Assembly (NCBI GenBank): GCA_026874595.1
Contig: CM049306.1
Location: 30,993,519 to 31,057,518, forward strand
DNA length: 64,000 nucleotides
From: Sipunculus nudus
Taxonomy: Eukaryota > Annelida > Sipuncula > Golfingiida > Sipunculidae
Direction of reading: 5' to 3'
Part shown: one piece after another, positions 48,201 through 58,932 of the stretch
How the letters are laid out: each line of letters opens with the position of its first letter
Position numbering within the stretch: the first letter of the stretch is position 1
Position numbers and translations under genes: made by a program
Notes under the pieces: model-generated
What the model was told of the DNA's origin: nothing
Database searches by the model: none
The model's input: the letters and a program-made list of their open reading frames with translations, nothing else

Positions 48201-51200
48201 TTACCAAAAGGTAAATAATTGATATTTTACAAAAGTTTTATTGTGAATGTGAAAATGTAATGTAAGTTTACTTCTTAGGTTCTCTGTAAAAAAAACCTTG
48301 TTTCTTTGTTTGATAGTTTGGTTGTACAACCATATATTCTGCCATGCTATGACAATGAGATATCCTCAATGTTTCAAACATTTTTAACTGTAAATCATAT
48401 ATGCAAATGGTAAAGGAAAAACAAGCTATGATACATTTCCACAATTTGACATGAAATTATTTTAAGTTGGAACCACTGTTGAGGGTATGGAAGTTATCTC
48501 TGACCTTAAAACTCATGGTCAATCCCCAGTTGCTTATATCCAATGTAAATCTTGTTACACATTAATCATTTTGTAATTACAGTAAAACCCCACCTAATGA
48601 CCACCTCAGTTTAGTGACCACCTCAAAGATACAACCACTTTTCACAGTCACAATTATTTTTTGCTCTTTATATCAGACCTTGCTCAGACAATCACCTCAA
48701 AAATGCGAACACTTCATTGAGGTCCTCTTGGTGGTCTTAATTAGAGGTTTCACTGTATATATATTTATATATATACACACTCACACGTACAACTATACTT
48801 CAGATGAGGGTGGACAGTCAATAGGGACCATGGCTGAGTTTGGTGCCATTGCAGGTGTGCATTTACCTCCCAAGTCTCAGCAAGAAAGGTTAGATGCTGG
48901 AAAATAATTCAATAAAATTAGCCTGTCTATATTACATATGTACATACATGTGCAAGATTTTCTCATACTAAATGCATCAGTGAGATTCCTTTTATTTGTT
49001 GATTACTTAGACTGATCACAAACTATGATCTAAGAAAGCAAAGGGTGTGATATTTTCAATATTGTCACAGATAATGTAATCTGTTAAAAGACAAAGCCTA
49101 CTGTATTACACTTTAAGTCAGCTTTGTTACTGAGTATATAACTCATATCACAGATCTCATGAATGATAGTTTTCCTCTAGTTAGGTAATTCTTATATGTG
49201 TTAAAACAAATCGCTATTTATCCTCAAAAGATGGTGCCCATTTTCATAATATCATCTCTCTGCAGACTGTGTTCACATTTTATATCAACACTAATCCAAA
49301 CATGAATAAAATTATACCCTTTTGCTTTATAGCTGGGAGTTGTCTGTAATCCTGTACAACAGTAAAGACTCATGGAATGTGACTGGTCAGTCACAGGTTC
49401 AACTCAAGGTCAAGGACATCCCTGACAAGGTCATCCATGCTGGCAAGTATTGTAACATTAAATTAGACCTTTTTCACCTGACTAGAGCCACCTGCTGGTA
49501 ATGAATGACATTGAGTGTTTGGGTCGATCTGCTATATGGACAAAAATATTGTGTGTTGTTAAGTTTTGAATAATAAATGTAAATATTCCACAATAACTTT
49601 AACGGTGAGGTTTCTTTGGTAGACTAGTTCATAGTAATTTTCATTTGACAAAACTTTTAATACAAACAGATTAGACCATAATCAGTCATTTTGCCCATGT
49701 CATGTTCTAAGTAGATTATTGTATGACGGGCTCACAGAAATCGAACCTTAGTGAAACCGGAAATTAAAAGTTTTAACTTCATGAATATGAAGGCAACCAC
49801 AGTATGTAAAACCCCAAATGACCTATATTAAAGCAGACTTCTCTCCATGGTGGATCAGTTTCATGCAGTGATTTAGTCCAGTCCAGCCAGTCTAAGACTA
49901 AGACTGAGACTGGGATCTGAGACAAAGAGTGAGACATAGACTATGGGATCTTAGACTAAAACTGAGACATAGACTATGGGATCTTAGACTAAAACTGAGA
50001 CAGAGTTATGGGATCTGAGACTAAGAGTGAGACATAGACTATGGGATCTTAGACTAAAACTGAGACAGAGTTATGGGATCTGAGACTAAGAGTGAGACAT
50101 AGACTATGGGATCTTAGACTAAAACTGAGACAGAGTTATGGGATCTGAGACTAAGAGTGAGACATAGACTGTGGGATCTTAGACTAAAACTGAGACAGAG
50201 TTATGGGATCTGAGACTAAGAGTGAGACATAGACTATGGGATCTTAGACTAAAACTGAGACAGAGTTATGGGATCTGAGACTAAGAGTGAGACATAGACT
50301 GTGGGATCTTAGACTAAAACTGAGACAGAGTAATGGGATCTGGGACTAAGAGTGAGACATAGACTATGGGATCTTAGACTAAAACTGAGACAGAGTTATG
50401 GGATCTGAGACTAAGAGTGAGACATAGACTGTGGGATCTTAGACTAAAACTGAGACAGAGTTATGGGATCTGAGACTAAGAGTGAGACATAGACTATGGG
50501 ATCTTAGACTAAAACTGAGACAGAGTTATGGGATCTGAGACTAAGAGTGAGACATAGACTGTGGGATCTTAGACTAAAACTGAGACAGAGTTATGGGATC
50601 TGAGACTAAGAGTGAGACATAGACTATGGGATCTTAGACTAAAACTGAGACAGAGTTATGGGATCTGAGACTAAGAGTGAGACATAGACTGTGGGATCTT
50701 AGACTAAGACTGAGACAGAGATATAGGATCTGAGACTAAGAGTGAGACATAGACTGTGGGATCTTAGACTAAGACTGAGACAGAGTTATGGGATCTGGGA
50801 CTAAGAGTGAGACATAGACTGTGGGATCTGAGACAAAGACTGAGACAGAGTTATGGGATCTGAGACTAAGAGTGAGACATAGACTGTGGGATCTGAGACT
50901 AAGACTGAGACAGAGTTATGGGATCTGAGACTAAGAGTGAGACATAGACTGTGGGATCTTAGACTAAGACTGAGACAGAGTTATGGGATCTGAGACTAAG
51001 AGTGAGACAGAGACTTTGGGATCTAAGACTAAGAGTGAGACAGAGACTATGGGAAAGAATAGCCATGCAATCCAAAGTCAAGAATGACCATGAGATACTA
51101 ATGTACTACTTGAAAGTATTCTGGTAATGGGTTGGACTGAAAGGTTGATTTATGAGGGCTTCAAATTGTAAGATGTTGTAAATATAGACTCACCCTTCAA

Positions 51201-54200
51201 AACAAACATCTGCCTGTTAGACAGTGTTGGACAGTCAGGAAATTACTTTTCTCAACTGTTTAAACTTTAAAATCAAGATTTGTTACATTTCAAGGAAACA
51301 CCTGTTTACATTTTACATGCATAAAAAATATTATTGTTCTTATTCCATGAAGTCTTTCCTTGATGTTTTTGAAACAATTCTGATCCAATACATTTTAACA
51401 CACTACCTTACCTCTTTACTACACATTTACCTATGCTGTTGGTGTATGTAGAAGCTGCGGTGTTTTGTGGGGGTCAGATTGTGATGCCCATAAATCCTAA
51501 ACAGCAGTCTTAGTCTTGTGAGTCTGACTCTGTGCAGTTCGAGATAGACTTTATGAAAAGAGTTCTTTATGAAGTATCTTCCGCCATGTTCTTCCAGAGA
51601 GTGTGTTACCATAAAAACTTATTGGTAGTCACTACAGGGTTTCAGGCTTTGTAATGTAACAACTTCTGTCACTTTCAGCACATTTGTGTATTAGAAATGT
51701 GTACTACACTATAACTTAGTATAAGGTGTGGATAATACACAGAGTGTGATGTTTGTTTTACAGACCTGGCCTGGGCCTTGTACATGCTGTCAAACACTGA
51801 GGGAAATCCATATTCAGTATGGCTGGCAGCAGGGAAACCAGCCCAGCCCAGCAGGAAACTGTTGCAGGATATGAGAGATGCTCAGGTCAGTGCTCCTACA
51901 TAAAACACACACAGTATCAAACCATTGTACCTTCCATGCTATACTGTCTTATATATGTATTCCAGCGGGAGAAACAAAATACCTCAAGACAATAGAGCAT
52001 TTGAGATTACATTGTGGTATAGTGGTTTTATATTTAGTTTTCTAAGGTTAAAATATCCAAGTATCATACCATATAAAATGTTTTGAGTCTCTGTTTCAGT
52101 ATTTGTAGAAACTCATGTTTTCTTTTTAAATTAAACTATACCATTTGTCCAGATGGGTTGGTGGGGTGATATTTTGATTATATATGTCATCTTTTGTTTA
52201 CTTTGATAAGATCATTTTTCAAAATTTTATTTCTAAACATTAAATATTAATGTGTTTTCATTAGTGCACTGAGAGTCATTCAGTGCTATTTAATCTGTTA
52301 ATTCAGAAAATATGGAATGAAAAAATGTCTGTTTTTGGGCGCAAATCTTGCACTTTAAAGATGGTGCGAAGGATCATTAGCCTACATATTGCTCCATTCA
52401 ACTTTTTTCAATGGAATGTATATTGAAAGATCACTGTATGCTGTTCATCTTGCTGCCACATGAAACAGCACATGCCTTTGATGTCATTGTACTGAGTGAT
52501 GTCACATTACATAATTGTGCTTCTTAGATGGGCGTTTGATCACAAGATATAACACTTGTGGTAAAAATATGTTATCAAACCCCATAAAACACTCATCACT
52601 TGGAGATTTTTACAATATCAGCCTACATGTAAGATTTCAATAAAATCCACAAAACTGTTCTTCAGATATCTAGCAGACACACGTACACACAGAATAACAA
52701 CAATAACCCACGCCTCACATGGGTTAAAAATGACACATAAAAAAAATGTTATAGTGCAGGAGCAGCGGAATATGAACAACATTTTTGCTCAGGTTTTCAT
52801 TTTGTTTTTTTTGTACTTTTTTCCTGGCATTGGTATATGTGTGTATTTACATATTATTTTTTTTCCATTTTAGGACCCAGTGAGAATCAAGGGGCCTGGG
52901 CCTTATAATCCAACTGTAAATGATGACATCACTTTTACTCTGCCTTTACCAGGAGTATCTCTTATACATATATGTGCAAAACCACCTAAAGCCCCTGATC
53001 AGGTATCAAGGACTGAAACTCACGTGTTAGACTATATAATCAAAACTCCTTGTGTTGTTGTTGAAAGGACTTCCACAAAACATTGATATGTCCCAGTTTG
53101 ACCATAAAAGTAATAATTTAACTAAACTTTGAATTCACTTTAAACTTATGACTTCAGAACAAGGGAGTTTTTCTTTGGCTTGTGTTTATTTTACACTGCA
53201 ATATTTTCAATTCAGTTCTCATGTTGTAAATAAATATCCAAAATGGACCATAAAAAAGTGATAAACCATACCTGTAATGAGTTGTTGACATCTCAGGCAG
53301 TAATATTTTTGTACATTTCTTAGTTTATTGGGTCTTTTAATTTTAATATGCCTAAAACTAAAAAATAGTCCTTCCAGATTAGAAGGTATAAATATTTTTA
53401 TAAATGTGAAATTTTCATGTTAATTGATCAGATTTTGACAGATGACATTTATGTCTCTTTTGCACTACATGGCAGTTCTCTTATCAGTACTGATGTTACA
53501 CTTTTAGTCTTTACTTGTTTTCTTATTCCTGCAATGTATTGTTGTTCATGGGTCTCATATTTACCGATATTTTTACATATTTTAATGTCTAGGTTCCCTC
53601 TGTGACTGTACAGAACATCACATACAACCAGGTCCTGGTGACTTGGGAAGACTCATGTGTCCATGCCAGGTAAGGCGAGGCTTTGGTAAAATTCATATGT
53701 AGAAAATCATGCAGTAGCTTTGGTTCAAGAACCTTAGCTATTGTTTATTTTTTTTAATTGTCTGTCCAGTTATCACAATAGCAATATGGGTCATTTCTGA
53801 TCAGCATAACATGGGTAACATAAGATGTATGCAATTACTGATACTGACACAATATACGTGCAATGCAATAAATTACTGTCAACCGTACAGATGTGGCATC
53901 CTATTCACAAAAGCTTTATTTTCACAAAAATTTCCCATTCGCAAATACTACGAATTTGAAACTCTCGCAAACAAAAAGGCAACCACAGTAAATTTAAAAT
54001 ACTAGCTAGAGGAAATCAAAATAACTTCTGAGATTTTCTTTTACATGACTTTATTTGATTAAGACAACAATATAATGTAATGGTTAATATTTGTTATTTT
54101 CATTTAGATGCATAAAAACATATGAGGTTGAGTTTTCACAAAACAGTGACAGTGGACCATACACCAGGATCAACAAGCTGGATACAGTCTTCACAGTGTT

Positions 54201-56895
54201 TGTGTATGCTCCAGATACTAACTCAGGTGGGTCATCTCATAATCAGTGAGAAAGCGTTAATTTGATGTCTTATTTAATGCAGTAGAACCAGTGAGATTTT
54301 CATGATCAGCCCTCCAGGATGAGTGCTCTGGAGGCTTTATGGGAAGGCTGTGTTCCACAGTTGTATCACTGACAAACAAGTGTCTTTTTAGGGGGGGTCC
54401 TTAGTGTCAAGACCCAGAAATAGGGATGATTACATACCCAGGACAAGCAGGTGTTTTAGACACTGATCTGGGAACACCATGATACAAAATAACATGATAA
54501 GAAGCGAGTTCTACCACTCTGTCATGTAGTCCAAAATGAAATGGAACTCTGCATATGTACATAAAGTGAAAACTTGAAATAACCACCAATTGGACAGTGA
54601 AAAAGTGGTCATCATTTTGAGGTGGTCGCTCAACTGAGATGGTCATTATGCAAGGTTTAACTGTATTTAAGAATTAGATAAGACAGCAAAAAATTGAGGA
54701 GCTACCTCATAGAAAAAAAAATTAATACAGTCGGGACGACCAGAAACAACAAGGTTGATTTTAGCCATTTATTCCCAAACAGAAAAGTAACATAGAATCA
54801 CACATAGATTTAAGGTACCTGGAGATCTCGGACCTTTTACATTTCGGCCCACACGAAGTCAGACCACTTCAGATCGGACCATTACGATCTCGGACCACTG
54901 GGCCGACAAACTCGGACCACTTTGTATCTGGCCACTACGATCTCGGACCACTTTGCGAATCGGGCAACTACGATCTCGGACCAAAGTAACATACATGTCC
55001 TGGCCGCCTAAACTGTTATGAAATAACCGATGTAATGTTTATAATACACAAAATTATTTTGTCTGCGATTCAGATATTAAAAATTCCATTTGGACAAGTT
55101 AGGCCTACGACATACCTCAGTATGTTTGTCCACTCAGAAAACATTTGACACACACAAGCACACATTCTTAATTACACATAATTTATAATAGTTCGTGTTA
55201 CATGCATGACACCATATTCTAACTCAAAGGGAAATGACAAAGTTTATTAGAATTTAATATAAACAATATTAAAAGAGGTATGAAAACCGAAATACCAAAT
55301 TTGTGATTAACTATGTAAACCAATAATGCACAAAAAAGCATGTGTGAATAAAAGAATCAGAACTGCTGTATCGCTGTAACATATCTACAATTCAACTACC
55401 GTACTAAATAATATGAAAGAGTGAAAACAGTTGTAGTTTAGATATATACATAAAACAAAAATTCAAAAGTTGGAATTGACACCATATTTAAACTCAAAGA
55501 GCTGAAAAAGTTTATTAGAATTTCGTATATATACAATATAAAAATGAGATTCAATTTTTCTCTCATTCAATCTTTCATTCATTTTGTCTAACTATAATTT
55601 AATTTTTCTTTCATTCAAACTGTCTATCTTTCAACCTTTCTTACTTTCATTCATTCTTTCCTTCCTTCATTCAATCTTTATTTATTTTGTCTGTCTATCA
55701 TTCAATATTTCTTTAATTAATTCATTCAATCCTTTGTTCATTAAATTTTTTTTCATTCATTCTTTCTTTCATTCGTTCATTCAAACTTTCATTCATTTAG
55801 TCGATCATTCAATCTTTATTTCATTCAATCTGTCTATCATTCATTCTTTCCTTCCTTCATTGCTTCAATCTTTCTTTCATTATTTTTTTCATTAATCTTC
55901 CTTTCATTCATTCTTTCCTTCCTTCATTTAATCTTTCATTTATTTTGTCTGTCTATTATCCATTCTTTCATTCATTCATTCATTCATTCATTCAATCATT
56001 CTTTCTTTCGTTAAATCTTTTTTTCGTTCATTCTTTCTTTCATTCATTCATTCAATCTTTCTCTCATTCAATCTTTCATTCTTTCTTTCATTAATTTAAT
56101 CTTACATTCATTTTGTCTTTCTTTCATTCTTTCTCACACACACTCGTATACTTTAATACACGATCAAATGCACGAACTTTAGAATTATTTATAAATTAAT
56201 ATTAAGACGATATGGAACGAATGATTAATTATGGAGAGAATGATAAAGAGGGAGAGGCAACAGTTATGCGTGGAGTAATAATGTTTTTATAATTAGCTTT
56301 AACATCGTTTGAAGACGGAACATATACATTTGACAACTACATCATGAGTCTGATCGAGGTCTGAACGGCTCCGATATAGGGGTCCGAGATGGTACGGAAT
56401 GTGGTCCGAGATCGTCGACGGGGTGGTCCGAGATTGTACTAAGTGGTCCGACTTTGTGTGGGCCGAGATGTAAAAGGTCCGAGATCTCCAGAAAGCAGAT
56501 TTAAGTTTACTATTTTACCATTACTTGTTACCCAGTAGGCAGTACTGTAATGAATTAAATATTTTCATTTCAGTGAAGCCTAAATTCAGAATCATTTATC
56601 AGCTTCTTGCTTTCTTTGTCATCATTTATTCACATAAATTTATTATGTTTACCTCATATTGACTTTTCCTGCAAATGTATACAGATTTTGCTTCTCAAAA
56701 TAATCTACATTTACCTTTCTCAAAACAGATTACAAATTGTGTTTCTCATCATTATTACTTAATACATGTTACATATTTTTTATGGTTCTTACAGATTGTG
56801 GTCTGAAAAAGGAGTTGGTACAAGGCTACTACAGAGTGAGAGCTGTGGATTACTGGGATAGACCTGGGGCATATTCCTTACCTGTTAAATACTGA
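39090..56895 (+). CDS. IDUA: IDUA, alpha-L-iduronidase (complete, 15 coding exons)
   Basis: A lysosomal glycoside hydrolase of family GH39. It removes non-reducing terminal alpha-L-iduronic acid from dermatan and heparan sulphate. Exons: 39090-39262, 39493-39636, 39948-40141, 41758-41853, 43877-44076, 44483-44589, 46810-46888, 47881-48121, 48804-48888, 49333-49442, 51764-51885, 52874-53002, 53593-53669, 54108-54226, 56795-56895. They sum to 1977 nt, that is 658 residues plus stop (human 653), with every phase consistent. A signal peptide covers about residues 1-30 ([11 protein letters not shown] core). The TIM barrel covers about 31-410 with acid/base Glu188 in WNFETWNEP and nucleophile Glu306 in [13 protein letters not shown] beta-sandwich and an Ig/fibronectin-like C-terminal domain follow. 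Cys551 and Cys587 match the human disulphide pair. NxS/T sites include NAS, NFT, NKT, NMT, NVT and NIT. Confidence 0.97.
39493..39636 (+). CDS. IDUA: IDUA exon 2
   Basis: Acceptor aacag (ends 39492), donor gtaagc. It encodes [13 protein letters not shown] ... [16 protein letters not shown] ... LLDLIKID. The AVPxRGIKQVRxHWLL block is a family signature. Confidence 0.96.
39948..40141 (+). CDS. IDUA: IDUA exon 3
   Basis: Acceptor ttacag, donor gtaagt (40142). It contains [29 protein letters not shown] and [13 protein letters not shown], all colinear with the human barrel. Two N-glycosylation sequons (NFT, NKT) are here. Confidence 0.97.
41758..41853 (+). CDS. IDUA: IDUA exon 4 (catalytic acid/base)
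   Basis: Acceptor ttttcag, donor gtaaag. It encodes [20 protein letters not shown] and then [11 protein letters not shown]. Glu188 (WNE) is the general acid/base. A LINE fragment begins about 70 bp after the donor. Confidence 0.97.
41930..43621 (+). pseudogene. 5'-truncated LINE in IDUA intron 4
   Basis: The open frame 41930-42934 (334 residues) is a reverse transcriptase missing its N-terminal part: [60 protein letters not shown], and the downstream [13 protein letters not shown] and [18 protein letters not shown] blocks. Past a frameshift, 43070-43200 gives [20 protein letters not shown] and DAEHYFLF, the usual C-terminal Cys/His region. The 3' end is a poly(A) tract (about 43608-43621). 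It lies in the same orientation as the gene. The RT catalytic YADD is intact but the element cannot encode its 5' half. Confidence 0.88.
43877..44076 (+). CDS. IDUA: IDUA exon 5
   Basis: Acceptor ttccag, donor gttaga. It encodes [16 protein letters not shown] ... LGTPGGNC ... [14 protein letters not shown]; the DYISxHRK motif ends the exon in phase 0. Confidence 0.97.
44483..44589 (+). CDS. IDUA: IDUA exon 6
   Basis: Acceptor catcag; the donor gtaagt at 44590 falls inside an apparent TGA-free read-through (aatgagtaag). Splicing after GA makes the Asp of FND. It encodes [20 protein letters not shown] ... [10 protein letters not shown]. Confidence 0.96.
45781..45806 (+). repeat. Long poly-G run in IDUA intron 6
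   Basis: An uninterrupted run of about 26 G on the + strand, beside 'tttgc' and 'tgattgggg'. It is the longest of several G-runs in the window. Confidence 0.85.
45960..46694 (-). repeat. (ACGG)n-hairpin family repeat, inverted copy in IDUA intron 6
   Basis: The reverse complement matches 15731-16480. On the + strand it ends with (ACGG)n (46593-46648), 'gacaatggaccacgac' and a hairpin at 46664-46694 (TAGCTCAG...GACT / AGTC...CTGAGCTA), then AAAAAA. The hairpin arm is complete here but half lost in the 15.7-kb copy. Confidence 0.85.
46810..46888 (+). CDS. IDUA: IDUA exon 7 (catalytic nucleophile)
   Basis: Acceptor tggcag, donor gtgggc. It encodes [20 protein letters not shown] and AAMVVK. The first codon is Glu306, the nucleophile, so the exon junction sits directly before the catalytic residue. 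Confidence 0.97.
47881..48121 (+). CDS. IDUA: IDUA exon 8
   Basis: Acceptor ttgacag, donor gtcagt. It encodes [14 protein letters not shown] ... [20 protein letters not shown] ... [18 protein letters not shown], the end of the barrel. The SNDN and FxQRTLxARFQ blocks are strongly conserved. Confidence 0.97.
48578..48757. mobile_element. Short Tc1/mariner-type MITE in IDUA intron 8
   Basis: A 180-bp element starts TACAGTAAAACCCC and ends inversely with GAGGTTTCACTGTA. The TA at each end is consistent with a TA target duplication and CAGT termini. The internal 'gaccacctca' motif is repeated. It ends 46 bp before exon 9. A diverged inverted relative lies at 54556-54666. Confidence 0.72.
48804..48888 (+). 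CDS. IDUA: IDUA exon 9
   Basis: Acceptor acttcag, donor gttaga. It encodes [20 protein letters not shown] and PPKSQQE. The acceptor lies only 46 bp after a Tc1-like MITE and lacks a strong polypyrimidine tract. Conservation is lower, as expected of the beta-sandwich. Confidence 0.93.
49333..49442 (+). CDS. IDUA: IDUA exon 10 (GC donor)
   Basis: Acceptor tttatag. It encodes [20 protein letters not shown] ... IPDKVIHA plus G. The only phase-correct 3' boundary uses the donor GCAAGT at 49443, so intron 10 is GC-AG. Confidence 0.93.
49877..51055 (+). repeat. 65-bp minisatellite with 130-bp higher-order period, IDUA intron 10
   Basis: About 18 units of 65 bp are present, each made of a 33-bp half (gagacatagactRtgggatc...) and a related 32-bp half (gagacagagttatgggatc...). 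Between about 50100 and 50700 successive units alternate 'actatggg' and 'actgtggg', giving a 130-bp higher-order repeat. From about 50700 onward only 'actgtggg' and 'aagact' variants occur. Confidence 0.95.
51764..51885 (+). CDS. IDUA: IDUA exon 11
   Basis: Acceptor tttacag, donor gtcagt. It encodes [20 protein letters not shown] and then [20 protein letters not shown], matching the human segment leading to the 'EDP' motif. Confidence 0.95.
52874..53002 (+). CDS. IDUA: IDUA exon 12
   Basis: Acceptor ttttag, donor gtatca. It encodes [10 protein letters not shown] ... [20 protein letters not shown]. Cys551 is the partner of Cys587. Confidence 0.95.
53593..53669 (+). CDS. IDUA: IDUA exon 13
   Basis: Acceptor gtctag, donor gtaagg. 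It encodes [20 protein letters not shown] then SCVHA, the start of the fibronectin-like domain. Confidence 0.94.
54108..54226 (+). CDS. IDUA: IDUA exon 14
   Basis: Acceptor atttag, donor gtgggt. It encodes [20 protein letters not shown] ... [13 protein letters not shown], closely parallel to the human 'TYEIQFSQDG ... FVFSPDT' stretch. Confidence 0.95.
54556..54666 (-). repeat. Diverged relative of the intron 8 MITE
   Basis: The reverse complement reads 'tacagttaaaccttgcataa' and 'gaccatctcagttgagcgac', like 48578-48650. It sits in IDUA intron 14, inverted relative to the intron 8 copy. Confidence 0.6.
54815..56496. mobile_element. Non-autonomous Mutator-type element with 9-bp TSD in IDUA intron 14
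   Basis: AGATTTAAG is duplicated at 54806-54814 and 56497-56505. Between the two copies, the left end (CTGGAGATCTCGGACCTTTT from 54819) and the reverse complement of the right end agree over about 55 bp. They then continue as about 150 bp of diverged repeats of ATCTCGGACCAC. The core holds a duplicated segment (55209-55290 and 55481-55560, 'aagtttattagaattt') and a TTCA microsatellite. There is no transposase. Long terminal inverted repeats and a 9-bp duplication point to the Mutator superfamily. Confidence 0.87.
55557..56140 (+). repeat. (TTCA)n/(CTTT)n pyrimidine-rich microsatellite
   Basis: Degenerate ttcattcattcatt/ctttctttc tracts inside the Mutator-type element. They produce a spurious Phe/Ser/Ile-rich ORF. 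Confidence 0.92.
56795..56895 (+). CDS. IDUA: IDUA exon 15 (stop)
   Basis: Acceptor cttacag. It encodes [10 protein letters not shown], then [20 protein letters not shown] and KY, then TGA 56893-56895. The YRVRAxDYWxRPG motif marks the family C-terminus. Confidence 0.96.
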
Positions 56896-57436
56896 AAAAA
56901 ACTAGAAGGGTATAGCCCAAAACACACTAATGCACACGTCAAGTGTCATGTGCTAAGCATCAGATCTGGAAATAAGTCGCTCCACTCTATTTATCAATGA
57001 CAAAACAGACTAACACACGTGCATCAAGCGTCAGCTATAGCTCCTGATAATAACATAACAAAAGAGAGGGTTCCCCAACCCAGCACCTGCATTCTATATT
57101 AAACTGTGGGTAAACATTTGTTATAATTCATTGAACTATAATTATTGCTTTGTATATGGATAGAAAACCTGCAACAAAGCAACACAAATATATAAATATT
57201 GTTAAGAATAGTGACTGAGTTCTGTCATATTTAGAACATGTTTGGTCACAAACAGAGACAAATTTGTATACAATTAAACCAATGCTGATTATCAAAATTA
57301 CTATTTTTACAAAGATAAACAAAAAAATACAATAGGTGCTTGGTTAATACAATCCAATCTAATGCATGTCATGCCCATTGTAGCCAAGTTAGTGTGTTTT
57401 GAATTTGTCACGAGCCACACGCATTGTGCACTCTTG

Positions 57437-57457
57437 ACGCACACATGAAGTGTGCGT
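57437..57457 (+). other. Perfect stem-loop in the IDUA 3' region
   Basis: ACGCACAC - ATGAA - GTGTGCGT: an 8-bp stem with a 5-nt loop in otherwise AT-rich sequence. 'caaaacacactaa' at about 56920 is also complementary to 'ttagtgtgttttg' at about 57390. Confidence 0.6.
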
Positions 57458-58926
57458 GTTTTGTATCTAGGTTATGAGTGAAATGCCAAAGGATGATATT
57501 TGTGCTAGTATTGTCTTGCCTGTAACTATCTACCAGTACGTGATAATGATGTTAACATCCACTGAGTCTAGTCAAATGAGCTTAGCGTGGGGTTCTATAT
57601 AACCATACATTAAATATGAAAACTTAACTTCTTATGGCTTCTCAGTTGCTAGTCTTCATTATTACAAGCAACTACCAGCTGAAATGTCATAGAATTTGTT
57701 TGGGAGATCATCAAATCATACCTCTAAGGAGAACATTTTTCATTAACTCAATTGTTTTATACCTTGTTATTTAATGAAGAGTACCTGCAAATGCTTTATG
57801 TAATTACTATAGGGCACCTGCTTATGCAAGCGGAGCCCTAATTACATGCAAAGGGAAGGGGGCAAATGATGTGCTGTAGCCTAAATGATGTATAAATTTA
57901 AAATTTCTTTTATACAGTTTAACTCTGAATTTGTCTATGGGTTTAAATAATTGGTTGGACTGATTTTTTTTTATTTAATGAACTATAATAATTTTATGAC
58001 AGTCATTATTATGAGGTACCTTATAAATGAGAAAGAAATCAGATTAATAGTGGCATTTAATAGTGTTTTATTTGAACAATTAAAGTGTTCGCAAAGTGTT
58101 AGCTCTATGAAAACCACAGTTGTCATATGGCCACAGGATTTTCAAAACCATCTTTCTCCAAAAGAGCACAAAGTATTTCCCAATAACATATTTTTATTGA
58201 TCTCTAACATGGTCTATCTTTACAAGATAAAAAATCTCCTTTTATTGTGTTTAAGAAAACTCTTTACTGCTTGAAATGTGATGTAAAAATTGTTTTTGTT
58301 TTCTCATCCACATTTATTTAAGATTGTAAACAACAATGAATCATTTTTCCACCTGCAACATTGATGATCAGTTATAACTGTGTTACTTGTTTTATGTCAT
58401 ATTTACCAGTATAGAGGCTTTATGAAATTGCTATAGTTTAACCCTTTACTTACTGATTGTGCCTAAAACAGACTGAGACAATGACACCCAGAATTGACTC
58501 ACTTTGTTAAGTACCTTAGGATGTGTATATACAGTACCTGATGAATGCAGTATTATCTTATAAGTATATTTTGACATTATTGAAGAAGTTTATAGATAGT
58601 GCCTTGACCAGACCAATTAAAGTCTTACATACCCATTTTGTCTAGGATTTCTGATTCATAGTTAGATACAGCAAAAGGTTTAAAATGTTTACATTTAAAC
58701 ATTGTTTTTGGAGCAGTGGTACTTTGATCAGCATTCCCAAAACCAGGCTCTTGTGGAATTATACACATATTATCATAATCCCTGTGATATTATATATGTA
58801 CATTTATTGTGTATTGAATGTAGCATTTGCCATGATGTTGTAAAAATGGTACAATGTAATGGGATAGAGTGAAGCACTGTTGTTAGATTCATAACATACA
58901 AACATATTTTTCATGAATTTACATTC

Positions 58927-58932
58927 AATAAA
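58927..58932 (+). terminator. Candidate IDUA polyadenylation signal
   Basis: AATAAA in 'acattcaataaaaacatc', followed about 20-30 bp later by the GT-rich 'ttcttgttgttatttgttcc', is a standard signal plus downstream element arrangement. Confidence 0.5.

Noticed and set aside
49877-51055. CRISPR-like regular array
   Set aside because: There are no unique spacers; it is a continuous minisatellite in an animal intron.
55584-55895. 103-residue Phe/Ser/Ile-rich ORF resembling a membrane protein
   Set aside because: It is a translation of degenerate TTCA/CTTT microsatellite sequence.
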